DNA of 35,915 nt from Bacillota bacterium. GTDB taxonomy: Bacteria > Bacillota_I > Bacilli_A > Erysipelotrichales > Erysipelotrichaceae. Shown here piece after piece: positions 16,670-24,820 of this stretch (its first letter is position 1; each line of letters begins with the position of its first letter). Location of the stretch: positions 1 to 35,915 of the forward strand of contig JAQXNC010000002.1 in assembly GCA_029097145.1 (NCBI GenBank), given 5' to 3'. Under the pieces are notes generated by a model, which saw nothing but the letters and a program-made list of their open reading frames with translations, made no database searches and was not told the DNA's origin. The translations under genes were made by a program, and so were the position numbers.

Positions 16670-16675
16670 ATCTTA
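16670..16675 (-). promoter_or_regulatory. -10 box of gmk, apparently leaderless
   Basis: On the minus strand TAAGAT (16675-16670) ends 6 nt before the gmk ATG. No TGn extension and no clear -35 are visible, so this is weaker than the others. Confidence 0.4.
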
Positions 16676-16693
16676 CAACATATTATCCATTAA

Positions 16694-16702
16694 TGGTATA
16701 AT
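16694..16702 (+). promoter_or_regulatory. Extended -10 promoter of rqcH, apparently leaderless
   Basis: TGG-TATAAT (16694-16702) has a consensus -10 and ends exactly 6 nt before the ATG at 16709. No ribosome site lies between. Confidence 0.65.
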
Positions 16703-16708
16703 TTATGC

Positions 16709-18343
16709 ATGGCTTTAGATGGAATTATATTAAGTAAAATAAAAGATAATCTAAATAATTATCTGCCTATACGTATTAATCGAATAACACAAGTTTCAAT
16801 GAATGAAATCGTTTTTAATGTACATGCAAAAAATGAACGCAAAAATCTATTGGTTTCTTGTCATTCCATATATAATCGCATTCATTTTACGAACAATGAC
16901 TACAGCAGCTTTGATGAACCAACTGGTTTTATCATGTTGCTTAGAAAACATATTCAGGGTGGAATCATTGAAGAAATCATCCAAAATGATTACGATCGAT
17001 ATCTTGTCTTTAAAATTCGTTCATTAAACGATATGTATGACGAAACACATTATACGCTGCATATCGAACTAATGGGTAAATATGCCAACATTATTCTTGT
17101 TGATGAAACAGGTCATATTCTTGATGCCTTAAAACGTATTCCACCTTTTGAAAACAATAAGCGTACTATCTGGCCAACATCAGTTTTTGAATATCCTGAA
17201 GTTCAGATTAAAAAAGATCCATTTATCAGTAATGAAATAGATGAAGATAAATCACTGGTTTCTCAGTTTCAGGGTTTCTCACCACTTCTTTCTCGTGAAA
17301 TTGAATATCGTCTAAATAATTCATCTTTTAGAGATATCATGAATGAAATTTCTGCATCAGGAAATCTTTATATCAGTGAAGATAATGATATCAATACTCT
17401 ACATATCATCCCACTTTTGCATACCGGCAAAAAGTTTAAAGCTTTCATGATAAACGAAGGTTTTGACTATATCTATTATCAGCTTGAAGAAAACGAAAGA
17501 ATAAAACTGATTACCGGAAATTTATCCAAAACTATCAAAAGGCAGATTAAGCATCTTACCAACAAAGTTAAAAAACTTGAAGATTCTCTAAATGAAGCAT
17601 TAAATGCCGCATATCTTAGAGATTATGGTGATTTACTTTATACCTATAGTAATTTAACCCTTAAAGGCCTTGATAGAATATCTCTAACAGATTTTTATGG
17701 TAACGATATAACTATACCACTTGATCCAAAACGTAATATCAAGGAGAATGCTAACCGTTACTATCTGAATTATCAAAAGAAACGTAAATCTGAGAAATTC
17801 CTGATTGAACAGCTTGAAATCACAGAAGATGAACTTGATTATTTCATTTCAATTGATGAACAGCTGACATTTGCCAATTACGAAGATGCACTAATGATTA
17901 AGGATGAAATGATTTCATATGGATATCTGAAAGACACAACAAACAGAAAAAAGAAGAAGAAAAAGAAGGAATTGCTTCATCTTTATCAGGTAGAATTCGA
18001 AGGATATCACATCACCTTTGGCAAAAACAATATTCAAAACGAAACTTTGACTTTTAACTATGCCAAAAAGAATTATACATGGTTCCATGCCAAACAGTTT
18101 CATGGTGCTCATTTGTGTATTGACAGTGATCATCCAAGTGAAAATGCCATAAGATTCGCCGCAAATCTTGCAGCCTACTTCTCTAAAGGACGTTTGTCAT
18201 CTTCAGTTGGAGTTGATTATTGCCTTGTAAAGGATGTCAAAAAAATAAAAGGATCGAAAGCCGGTAAGGTTTCAATCCATAACTATAAAACTATTTTTAT
18301 TGATCCAGAACTTGATAGTGAAATCTCATTCACCATTATTTAG
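16709..18343 (+). CDS. rqcH: RqcH, ribosome quality control factor (NFACT/NEMF, formerly fibronectin-binding family)
   Basis: The 544-aa protein has an NFACT-N domain (1 to about 200), coiled-coil/helical middle parts (about 270-400), and an NFACT-R domain (about 420-544) with YTWFHAKQFHGAHLCI. The D96-R97 pair in NDYDRYL matches the Asp-Arg dyad that binds tRNA in RqcH. It binds obstructed 50S subunits carrying peptidyl-tRNA and recruits tRNA-Ala to add C-terminal alanine tails for degradation. A basic run (RKKKKKKKE, about 408) marks the linker. It ends in an 18-bp tail-to-tail overlap with the pseudouridine synthase gene. Confidence 0.9.
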   Translation: MALDGIILSKIKDNLNNYLPIRINRITQVSMNEIVFNVHAKNERKNLLVSCHSIYNRIHFTNNDYSSFDEPTGFIMLLRKHIQGGIIEEIIQNDYDRYLVFKIRSLNDMYDETHYTLHIELMGKYANIILVDETGHILDALKRIPPFENNKRTIWPTSVFEYPEVQIKKDPFISNEIDEDKSLVSQFQGFSPLLSREIEYRLNNSSFRDIMNEISASGNLYISEDNDINTLHIIPLLHTGKKFKAFMINEGFDYIYYQLEENERIKLITGNLSKTIKRQIKHLTNKVKKLEDSLNEALNAAYLRDYGDLLYTYSNLTLKGLDRISLTDFYGNDITIPLDPKRNIKENANRYYLNYQKKRKSEKFLIEQLEITEDELDYFISIDEQLTFANYEDALMIKDEMISYGYLKDTTNRKKKKKKKELLHLYQVEFEGYHITFGKNNIQNETLTFNYAKKNYTWFHAKQFHGAHLCIDSDHPSENAIRFAANLAAYFSKGRLSSSVGVDYCLVKDVKKIKGSKAGKVSIHNYKTIFIDPELDSEISFTII

Positions 18344-19048
18344 ATACCTTTTAAGCGATACGACCTCAAATGGTTTTAAACGACGGTATGCACCAGGTTT
18401 AAGATTGCCGATTTCAATGTTGGCTTCTTTAATTCGATGCAGTCTTGTAACTGTATATCCAAGGGTCTCAAACATCTTACGTATCTGACGATTATGTCCT
18501 TCAAATATCGTCATGGTCATGTGAGATGTTTTTTTATTGTTGTTAGAGGATACCAAAACTATCCTGGCTTTTGATGTCACATAATCATCAACCCTGATTC
18601 CATTTTCAAGCGTCTTAATCTCATCAAGAGTAATAAGACCATTAATGGTCACTTCATATACTTTCGGAATCTTATATCTTGGATGAATAATCATATTGGT
18701 TAATTCACCATCATTTGTCAGTATCAGAAGCCCGCTGGAATCAAAATCAAGTCTGCCGACTGGGAACAGACGGTATGGCGAATCAACCAGATCTATGACA
18801 GTATCACGTCCCTTTTCATCTTTGACGCTGGAAATGATATTCTTGGGTTTATTGATAATATAGACAACCTTTTCTTCTTTATTGATTACATTATCATCAA
18901 CCTTGATAACACTATCGCAAGAGACCTTAAAACCTAATGTATCAACAACCACATCATCAACCTTGACTCTTCCACTAAGTATCAGTTCTTCGGCTTTTCT
19001 TCTTGAGGCAACTCCGCATTGCGCAATGACTTTTTGTAAGCGTTCCAT
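18326..19048 (-). CDS. rluB: Ribosomal pseudouridine synthase, RsuA/RluB family
   Basis: The 240-aa protein has an N-terminal S4 domain (1-48, QKVIAQCGVASRRKAEELI) and the catalytic Asp101 in FPVGRLDFDSSGLLILTNDG. It isomerises a uridine in rRNA; RluB (23S) and RsuA (16S) cannot be separated surely by eye, and RluB is the usual Firmicutes call. The start is fixed by the S4 domain, which begins at residue 1. As a result the gene begins 67 bp inside the 3' end of the upstream surface-protein gene. Confidence 0.87.
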   Translation of the reverse strand: MERLQKVIAQCGVASRRKAEELILSGRVKVDDVVVDTLGFKVSCDSVIKVDDNVINKEEKVVYIINKPKNIISSVKDEKGRDTVIDLVDSPYRLFPVGRLDFDSSGLLILTNDGELTNMIIHPRYKIPKVYEVTINGLITLDEIKTLENGIRVDDYVTSKARIVLVSSNNNKKTSHMTMTIFEGHNRQIRKMFETLGYTVTRLHRIKEANIEIGNLKPGAYRRLKPFEVVSLKRYLNNGE

Positions 19049-21735
19049 TCTCTTTCTCTTTCTTTATTTAATACCGGATACATTATCAGTAATATCAATG
19101 CAACCAATAACACTACCGTAATTCGAATTAAATGATAATACATATCATTTAAATCAACATCATCATTGTTTTTATTGAGATTCAGTTCAACGTTTTCGAA
19201 CTGATAATCATTATTTGAATCCATAGCCATGACCATAAAACTGCCATCACCAGTTGTAGTAAACTGTATATAATCACTGCTTCTAACAGTTTTACACTTG
19301 TAGACATCTCCATCAGGGGATAAACGATAGACTGTATAGAGTTTATGAGTATCCAAATCTTTTATACGAATACTGATAATAAATGGTAATTCAGATTCAA
19401 TACTGACTGCATTTCTTTTAAACGAAAGACTGAATGAATCAGTTAATTCAAATCCATAGGCATCTGCAAAACTCTTGAGACGATAGAAATCATCACTGTT
19501 AATGTGTGACATATCTAAAAGATAAGTGTCCTGATACAGGAAATAATCTCTATCTTCAGAGTATTGGACATCGAGTGTCAAAGCCATACCAGAAATACTT
19601 AAATCATATGGGTTATCTTCAATGTGAAAATTGACAATATTACGATAATAATCAAGTCTTATTTCATCAAGTATTGTAATAACTTCATCACTCAATGTAT
19701 AATCAATTTCCTTAATCTTTTCAATTACTGAATTAACACTCCTAATGCTGTAAGTATGTGTATCACGATACTGATCAATAATTCCACTTATCTCATTATC
19801 TAAAGCTGTTCGATATTCATCAAGCGTTTTTGATACCTCAATCTCATAATAAGTTACAAGACCACAATATGAAACCTTTACCTGGCTGATGCCTTCGCTT
19901 GATAAATCGTAACCACTGACCATATTGGTATCTAAGTCAATGAGTTTCTCTTCGCCATCATCATAAACAACTTTCAAAACACCACCTTTAAGACTTATAC
20001 GGTAATTAAGCTCAACTACAGTCTCCGGAAGTGAGACCAGTTCAATTCTGTCAATCTTTCGATAATTAGCGACATAGACATCATTTTTATAGGCAGACTG
20101 TATCTCAGTATCAAAACCAGTAAATTCATAACCGTCTTTTTGCGGATTGGAAATAACTGGCTTATGTCCCTCTTCAACTAGATATTGTATTTTATTATAA
20201 CCATCGATATAGCCACCATTAAGATCGAAAGTAATTTCATAATAGCTTATTGGTCTGATTTTGTCCTTGTTGATAATAGTTTCAAAGGTATCTTTTGATA
20301 CATAACCAACCGATTTAATAAAACTGTAACGATAATCATCGCTGTGGCTTGGATCAATCTGGACTTTATAGTTAGTTTCATTATCTTCAAGAATAACCAT
20401 CGAATAAGGTGCCAGATTATCAATTTTCAGCTTAACATTCAAAAGTTCATAATCATCATAAATAACTACTTCATCATCAACCGAAATACCAATAGCGTAA
20501 CGATTATAGTCTTTTAATCCAAGAGATTTATCAAACTGAAAATAATATGAGCCTGCTTTTTCTCCCCAGTATGGATCTGATGCATACATGACATTCATAC
20601 CACTTTGCTTATTACCAAAAAAACTGCCAAAATAGGTTGAACGTTCTGGATTACCATATCTTTCACTGATATAGTATTTGGCATGAGAATATATCGATGT
20701 CCCAACATTTAAATACCTTGATGCATTTCTTTCAACATCGCTATCAAATGCTGCATGACCAAAAAGATTATTTCTACCATATGCCAGTGAAGATTTTCCA
20801 TAAGCACTCTCATTAATACTTAAAGATATCATCATAGATGCATTGGCACCGTATAAATACTGAGATTCAAAAAACTTCGTGATTTCCCCAACGTATTGTG
20901 AACGATTAAGGGCGTCATTGGCACTATCTCTATTGAAATCCAGATATGAATCAAGCTTCTTATCAAATTTCAATGTATCTGTCATATAACTTTCAATTTC
21001 ATCGTATGAATAATTGGTCAAAGTACGATGAGGAAGATACAGATAGTAGTTATAGTATGGATTACCTGCATTCACTGCATTATCATAAGTTTCTGATTTC
21101 AGATCATCAATCATCAGATAGAAGTCATTATAGAAGTAATGACCATCATAGCTATAGTAATCTTCTCCTTCTTTCAGATATTCCATCATGAAATCCAGAA
21201 GAATATTTGAAGAATAAAAATCAGTGTTCAATTGAGTTTTAACCTGATGATATAAATAACCGTTTTCAATGGTATATGTTGATAAACGGACATCAAGACT
21301 TTCATAAGGATGTAAAATCACATTATCAGATGAAGTATATCCAAAGGAATTTGAAACAACAAAACTAACATTTTTTCCATCATTACTTGTGCCAAGATAT
21401 GCGCCATCTATGCCATAACAGCCATTTAAATAACGGTCAGAGTTATTATTGATATCCTTATATGAAATATTGTACTTACAACCATCTTCCACCTTGAACT
21501 CTACAATTCCATATTCCATATCTATAACTCTGTCATTTTCAAATAAAACCAGGTTATGATAATCATCTTTGTTTTCAAGATAGAAAGTATACGCTTCTTC
21601 GTAAGATGTCGTCTTTAAAAGTTCATCATATCCACTATATGATGAATCCGATACTCGATACAGATTTTCATCAGCTTTTACACCAACAAAAACCATTGTA
21701 AGCACGACAAAAAATACCAGAAAAAATCTTTTCAT
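18982..21735 (-). CDS. Surface-anchored N-acetylglucosaminidase-like protein with InlB-type and Ig-like repeats
   Basis: The 917-aa protein has a signal peptide (1-21, ending VKA-DE). A glucosaminidase domain follows (about 280-410) with likely catalytic E309 in SINESAYGKSSLAYGRNNLFGHAAF, then an InlB B-type repeat (about 498-560, FDLNGG...GYEFTGF), an Ig-like domain (about 563-637), a helical stretch (640-700) and a further C-terminal domain. A single membrane segment (about 868-889) and a short basic tail close the protein, so the enzyme is held outside by a C-terminal membrane anchor, not by LPxTG. It probably cleaves peptidoglycan glycan strands. A TTCACA-17-TAGAAT promoter stands 6 nt before the ATG, so it may be leaderless. 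The last 22 codons overlap rluB. Confidence 0.8.
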   Translation of the reverse strand: MKRFFLVFFVVLTMVFVGVKADENLYRVSDSSYSGYDELLKTTSYEEAYTFYLENKDDYHNLVLFENDRVIDMEYGIVEFKVEDGCKYNISYKDINNNSDRYLNGCYGIDGAYLGTSNDGKNVSFVVSNSFGYTSSDNVILHPYESLDVRLSTYTIENGYLYHQVKTQLNTDFYSSNILLDFMMEYLKEGEDYYSYDGHYFYNDFYLMIDDLKSETYDNAVNAGNPYYNYYLYLPHRTLTNYSYDEIESYMTDTLKFDKKLDSYLDFNRDSANDALNRSQYVGEITKFFESQYLYGANASMMISLSINESAYGKSSLAYGRNNLFGHAAFDSDVERNASRYLNVGTSIYSHAKYYISERYGNPERSTYFGSFFGNKQSGMNVMYASDPYWGEKAGSYYFQFDKSLGLKDYNRYAIGISVDDEVVIYDDYELLNVKLKIDNLAPYSMVILEDNETNYKVQIDPSHSDDYRYSFIKSVGYVSKDTFETIINKDKIRPISYYEITFDLNGGYIDGYNKIQYLVEEGHKPVISNPQKDGYEFTGFDTEIQSAYKNDVYVANYRKIDRIELVSLPETVVELNYRISLKGGVLKVVYDDGEEKLIDLDTNMVSGYDLSSEGISQVKVSYCGLVTYYEIEVSKTLDEYRTALDNEISGIIDQYRDTHTYSIRSVNSVIEKIKEIDYTLSDEVITILDEIRLDYYRNIVNFHIEDNPYDLSISGMALTLDVQYSEDRDYFLYQDTYLLDMSHINSDDFYRLKSFADAYGFELTDSFSLSFKRNAVSIESELPFIISIRIKDLDTHKLYTVYRLSPDGDVYKCKTVRSSDYIQFTTTGDGSFMVMAMDSNNDYQFENVELNLNKNNDDVDLNDMYYHLIRITVVLLVALILLIMYPVLNKEREREWNAYKKSLRNAELPQEEKPKN

Positions 21736-21741
21736 AACTAT

Positions 21742-21770
21742 ATTCTAAACTATGTTAACAAAAATGTGAA
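21742..21770 (-). promoter_or_regulatory. Promoter of the glucosaminidase gene, apparently leaderless
   Basis: TTCACA (21770-21765), a 17-bp spacer and TAGAAT (21747-21742) on the minus strand end 6 nt before the ATG at 21735. This is the best -35/-10 match among the leaderless candidates. Confidence 0.7.
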
Positions 21771-21788
21771 CCTATGCTTCTTCAGACG

Positions 21789-22286
21789 TTACAAGCGATA
21801 TCTTGCATGTAACTCCTTGAATTTCTTTATAAGAACATCATACAGCAGTACCATCAGAATAAAATTACCAAGCGCATGAACAACCGAAAAGACAGCACCA
21901 TTTAAAAGATAGGAAATGCCTGTGTTAACACTGAGTATGAAAAAAGGTATGCTAAAAGGTAAATCAAAGAGAAGACCAAACATAAAAGACAAGATAGACG
22001 CCTTTATATAATTGTTGATACTCTTTCTTAATACATATGTAATAAACACAATCAGAAACCAGACGAAAATATATGGAATGGTATGAATACCAAATCCATA
22101 TAGTATTGTCTCAGTAATGACATAAACCAAAGTAATCAAAAGTGCATCTGACAGATTGAATGTCATGGTTATTATCATAATAAGAAGCGTAACTACCTCA
22201 ATATTAGGCAAAAATGTCAGCGCTTCCTTTAAAACAATAATAGTCGCCGCTAGTAAGGCATCAATAACCAGATTCCTTATTTTCAT
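21789..22286 (-). CDS. ECF transporter S component (substrate-binding membrane subunit)
   Basis: The 165-aa protein is almost wholly hydrophobic, with five or six membrane helices, and its N-terminus IRNLVIDALLAATIIVLKEALTFLPNIE resembles energy-coupling factor S components. It would capture a vitamin or metal and work with a shared EcfT/EcfA1/EcfA2 module encoded elsewhere. The preceding DUF4430-like gene lies 2 nt away. DUF4430 is related to the C-terminal domain of cobalamin-binding transcobalamin, so corrinoid uptake is an attractive but unproven guess. No cobalamin riboswitch was recognised upstream. Confidence 0.7.
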   Translation of the reverse strand: MKIRNLVIDALLAATIIVLKEALTFLPNIEVVTLLIMIITMTFNLSDALLITLVYVITETILYGFGIHTIPYIFVWFLIVFITYVLRKSINNYIKASILSFMFGLLFDLPFSIPFFILSVNTGISYLLNGAVFSVVHALGNFILMVLLYDVLIKKFKELHARYRL

Positions 22287-22288
22287 TT

Positions 22289-22720
22289 TTATTCAAATTT
22301 AGTGTAATCAAAGACAAATACATCGCCATCACTTATTTCTAAAGAAGAAGCACCAGGACAGTATGATTCCTTAAGACATGTTTTATTATTGTCAGAAGAA
22401 TAAGTCCAGTAAAGCTTTTCACTATCATCATTAACATATAGTTCTTCATTGCCAAGACCAGTGATATACATGCCAAATTCGCTGTCCTGATATTCAAGCA
22501 TCAGTTCTTTGTTGTCTCTGGCTTCTATCAGTAATTCTTCAAGGGTTCCACTGGTTGTCGGTATTTCCTTATGGAAAAATTCTTCCCCTTCTTTATTCAT
22601 AATGATTGTCACAGTTTTAAAGTCATTATTACCTATAGATTTTTGATAAAGATGATTTCCGAATAATATTGCGAAAACCATCAAAACTGCTGCACAAATT
22701 AAAATAAGTTTCTTTTTCAT
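22289..22720 (-). CDS. Membrane-anchored DUF4430-type protein
   Basis: The 143-aa protein has one N-terminal hydrophobic segment (about 4-22) with no lipobox Cys, and an outside domain whose end, LYWTYSSDNNKTC...GASSLEISDGDVFVFDYTKF, follows the DUF4430 pattern (W-x-Y, then DGD-x-(F/W)-x-Y). Such domains often sit beside ECF S components and may present ligand to them. The ATG overlaps the stop of the YgiQ gene (ATGA, 4 bp) and the S-component follows after 2 nt, so all three are one transcript. Confidence 0.7.
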   Translation of the reverse strand: MKKKLILICAAVLMVFAILFGNHLYQKSIGNNDFKTVTIIMNKEGEEFFHKEIPTTSGTLEELLIEARDNKELMLEYQDSEFGMYITGLGNEELYVNDDSEKLYWTYSSDNNKTCLKESYCPGASSLEISDGDVFVFDYTKFE

Positions 22721-24513
22721 TTTTTAATTCTCCTTGGTTTAATCAGACATTTTGGTCCATTACCAACCAAATCAAGTCTGCCAGCCGTCTTTAAGGCTTC
22801 ATATACCAATGAATAATTCTTTGGATTCTTATATTGCATAAGTGCTCTTTGCATAGCTTTTTCATGCGGATTCTTAGCTACATAGATTGGCTTTTTAGTT
22901 ACTGGATGAATACCAGTATAGTATATGACAGTTGAAATTGTACTAGGTGTTGGATAGAAATCCTGAACCTGTTCAGGCTGATAATGAATATCTCTTAAAT
23001 ATTCTGCAAGTTCAATAGCACTGTTTAAATCACTTCCTGGATGTGAAGACATAAGATAAGGCACCAGAAACTGATTCATACCGCATTCTTTGTTTATTTC
23101 ACGATAACGGGCACGAAATTTTTCAAAGACATCATGATGTGGTTTCCCCATAACATCCAAAACTTCATTAGAGACATGTTCTGGTGCAACCTTCAGTTGT
23201 CCTGAAATATGATACTGAACAAGTTCTCTAAAGAAGGTTTCATCTTCGTCATAAATAAGATAATCATAACGGATGCCACTTCTGACAAAGACCTTTTTAA
23301 CTCCTTCAACCTTTCTTAATTCTCTTAATATATCCAGATATTTTTCGTGGTTGACTCTCAAATTCGGACATCTTGGTGAAAGACATGGACGATTTGTGCA
23401 TACACCATGCGTCTTCTGTTTTTCACAGGCGGTATCATAAAAGTTAGCAGTCGGCCCACCAACATCATGGATATACCCTTTAAAATCCGGCAAATGAGTC
23501 AGTATTTCAGCTTCTCTTACCAAAGATTCTTTAGATCTCGATTGTATTATGCGTCCCTGATGAAAGGTCAAGGCACAGAAATTACAGCCACCAAAACATC
23601 CACGATTAGATGCCAGAGAAAACTTTACCTCATTAATTGAAGCGATGTGTTCGCCTCTATCTTTATACAGTGGATGATAGTCTCTTTCGTATGGCAGTTC
23701 ATATGTATCATCGAGTTCCATTCTTGTAAGCGGTCGATTTGGACGGTTCTGAACAACATAACAGTCATCATATTTTTCTACCAGTGTCTTGGCACTGTAA
23801 TGATCGGTATTCTCAAACTGAATTCTAAAAGATTCTGCATAATTCAGTTTATCTTCGAGATTATCTTTATATGAAGGCAACATGATGTAGTCACTGAGAT
23901 ATGATATATCATTTGTCTTGTAAACAACACCATCAAGATAGACGAGATCCTTGGCTCTAAGGCCACTGTCCAAAGCTTCAGCAATTTCAACAATTGAATT
24001 ATCACCCATACCAAACATTAGAAGGTCTGCATTTGAATCAAGAAGAATTGAACGTCGCATAGCATCATCCCAGTAATCATAATGAGATAAACGTCTTAAA
24101 GAAGCCTCGATACCTCCAATCAGAATATCAACATCAGGATAGGCACTTCTGGCAAGATTTGCATAGGTTATTAAAGCTCTATCTGGGCGATGATTTTTCC
24201 CATCATGCGAATAAACATCACTTTTACGGCGTATTTTAGCTACACTGTAATTATTGACCATTGAATCGATATTACCACCGCTGATTAGAAATCCAAGACG
24301 TGGTTTCCCAAAGCGTTTAAAGTCGTGATTATCATGCCATTCTGGTTCCGCCAAAACACATACCTTAAATCCACGTCTTTCTAAGATTCTTGTGATAATT
24401 GCAGCCCCAAATGATGGATGATCAACATACGCATCTCCAGTAACATATACAAAGTCAGGAGTATCAAATCCTGCTTCAAGCATTTCTTTTCTTGTCATCG
24501 GTAAAAAAGCCAT
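22717..24513 (-). CDS. ygiQ: YgiQ-family radical SAM protein (UPF0313)
   Basis: The 598-aa protein has a B12-binding-like N-terminal region (TGDAYVDHPSFGAAIITRILE), a radical SAM core with C306-x3-C310-x2-C313 (RGCFGGCNFCALTFHQGR) and the C-terminal DUF3362-type part (VQDFYPTPSTISTVIYYTG). This is the unmistakable UPF0313 layout, but the reaction is unknown. I start at the ATG at 24513, with AAGAGGGG upstream; a TTG at 24534 in the same frame would include that ribosome site in the protein. It heads a three-gene unit with the DUF4430-like protein and the ECF S component. Confidence 0.9.
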   Translation of the reverse strand: MAFLPMTRKEMLEAGFDTPDFVYVTGDAYVDHPSFGAAIITRILERRGFKVCVLAEPEWHDNHDFKRFGKPRLGFLISGGNIDSMVNNYSVAKIRRKSDVYSHDGKNHRPDRALITYANLARSAYPDVDILIGGIEASLRRLSHYDYWDDAMRRSILLDSNADLLMFGMGDNSIVEIAEALDSGLRAKDLVYLDGVVYKTNDISYLSDYIMLPSYKDNLEDKLNYAESFRIQFENTDHYSAKTLVEKYDDCYVVQNRPNRPLTRMELDDTYELPYERDYHPLYKDRGEHIASINEVKFSLASNRGCFGGCNFCALTFHQGRIIQSRSKESLVREAEILTHLPDFKGYIHDVGGPTANFYDTACEKQKTHGVCTNRPCLSPRCPNLRVNHEKYLDILRELRKVEGVKKVFVRSGIRYDYLIYDEDETFFRELVQYHISGQLKVAPEHVSNEVLDVMGKPHHDVFEKFRARYREINKECGMNQFLVPYLMSSHPGSDLNSAIELAEYLRDIHYQPEQVQDFYPTPSTISTVIYYTGIHPVTKKPIYVAKNPHEKAMQRALMQYKNPKNYSLVYEALKTAGRLDLVGNGPKCLIKPRRIKK

Positions 24514-24533
24514 ATCATTATCCCCTCTTATCA

Positions 24534-24542
24534 ATAGTAACA
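24534..24542 (-). promoter_or_regulatory. Probable extended -10 promoter of the ygiQ unit
   Basis: On the minus strand TGT-TACTAT (24542-24534) precedes AAGAGGGG and the ATG at 24513. No -35 is recognised. Confidence 0.4.
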
Positions 24543-24556
24543 GATTGCATTATCAA

Positions 24557-24582
24557 AAAATACATACCTAAGTATGTATTTT
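24557..24582 (-). terminator. Terminator of the type VII secretion operon
   Basis: A perfect 11-bp stem AAAATACATAC / GTATGTATTTT with a 4-nt loop starts two bases past the last stop codon and is followed by U on the minus strand. Confidence 0.85.
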
Positions 24583-24583
24583 A

Positions 24584-24820
24584 TCATATACGATTACCAA
24601 TTACATAAAATATTTCACCATCAATAACTCCGATGTTTTCAAGCCTAGTATCAACATCCACTAATCTTCCATTACTTTTTCTATATATGAGATAGTTTTC
24701 ATAATGATATAAGGTTTCTATTAGTTTGAAACTTTCTCTTATTGATAATTCTGGATGAAAATATACTTCAAACTTCTTCTTGTTGATATCGATAAAAATC
24801 ATTCGATAATAATTATGCAT
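24584..24820 (-). CDS. Small ubiquitin-like protein, EsaB/YukD-like
   Basis: The 78-aa protein has alternating beta segments and a central helix. The end, VDVDTRLENIGVIDGEIFYVIGNRI, follows the ubiquitin-fold pattern (Leu-x-x-x-Gly-Ile-x-Asp-Gly-x-x-(hydrophobic)) seen in YukD/EsaB. Its start overlaps the end of the EssC-like gene by 8 bp. YukD/EsaB proteins are cytosolic and control or assist type VII secretion. The low overall similarity keeps this at a probable call, made mainly from size, fold pattern and position. Confidence 0.6.
   Translation of the reverse strand: MHNYYRMIFIDINKKKFEVYFHPELSIRESFKLIETLYHYENYLIYRKSNGRLVDVDTRLENIGVIDGEIFYVIGNRI

Noticed and set aside
24514..24534. Upstream TTG start for the YgiQ protein
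   Set aside because: It would translate the ribosome binding site AAGAGGGG; the ATG at 24513 fits the family N-terminus.
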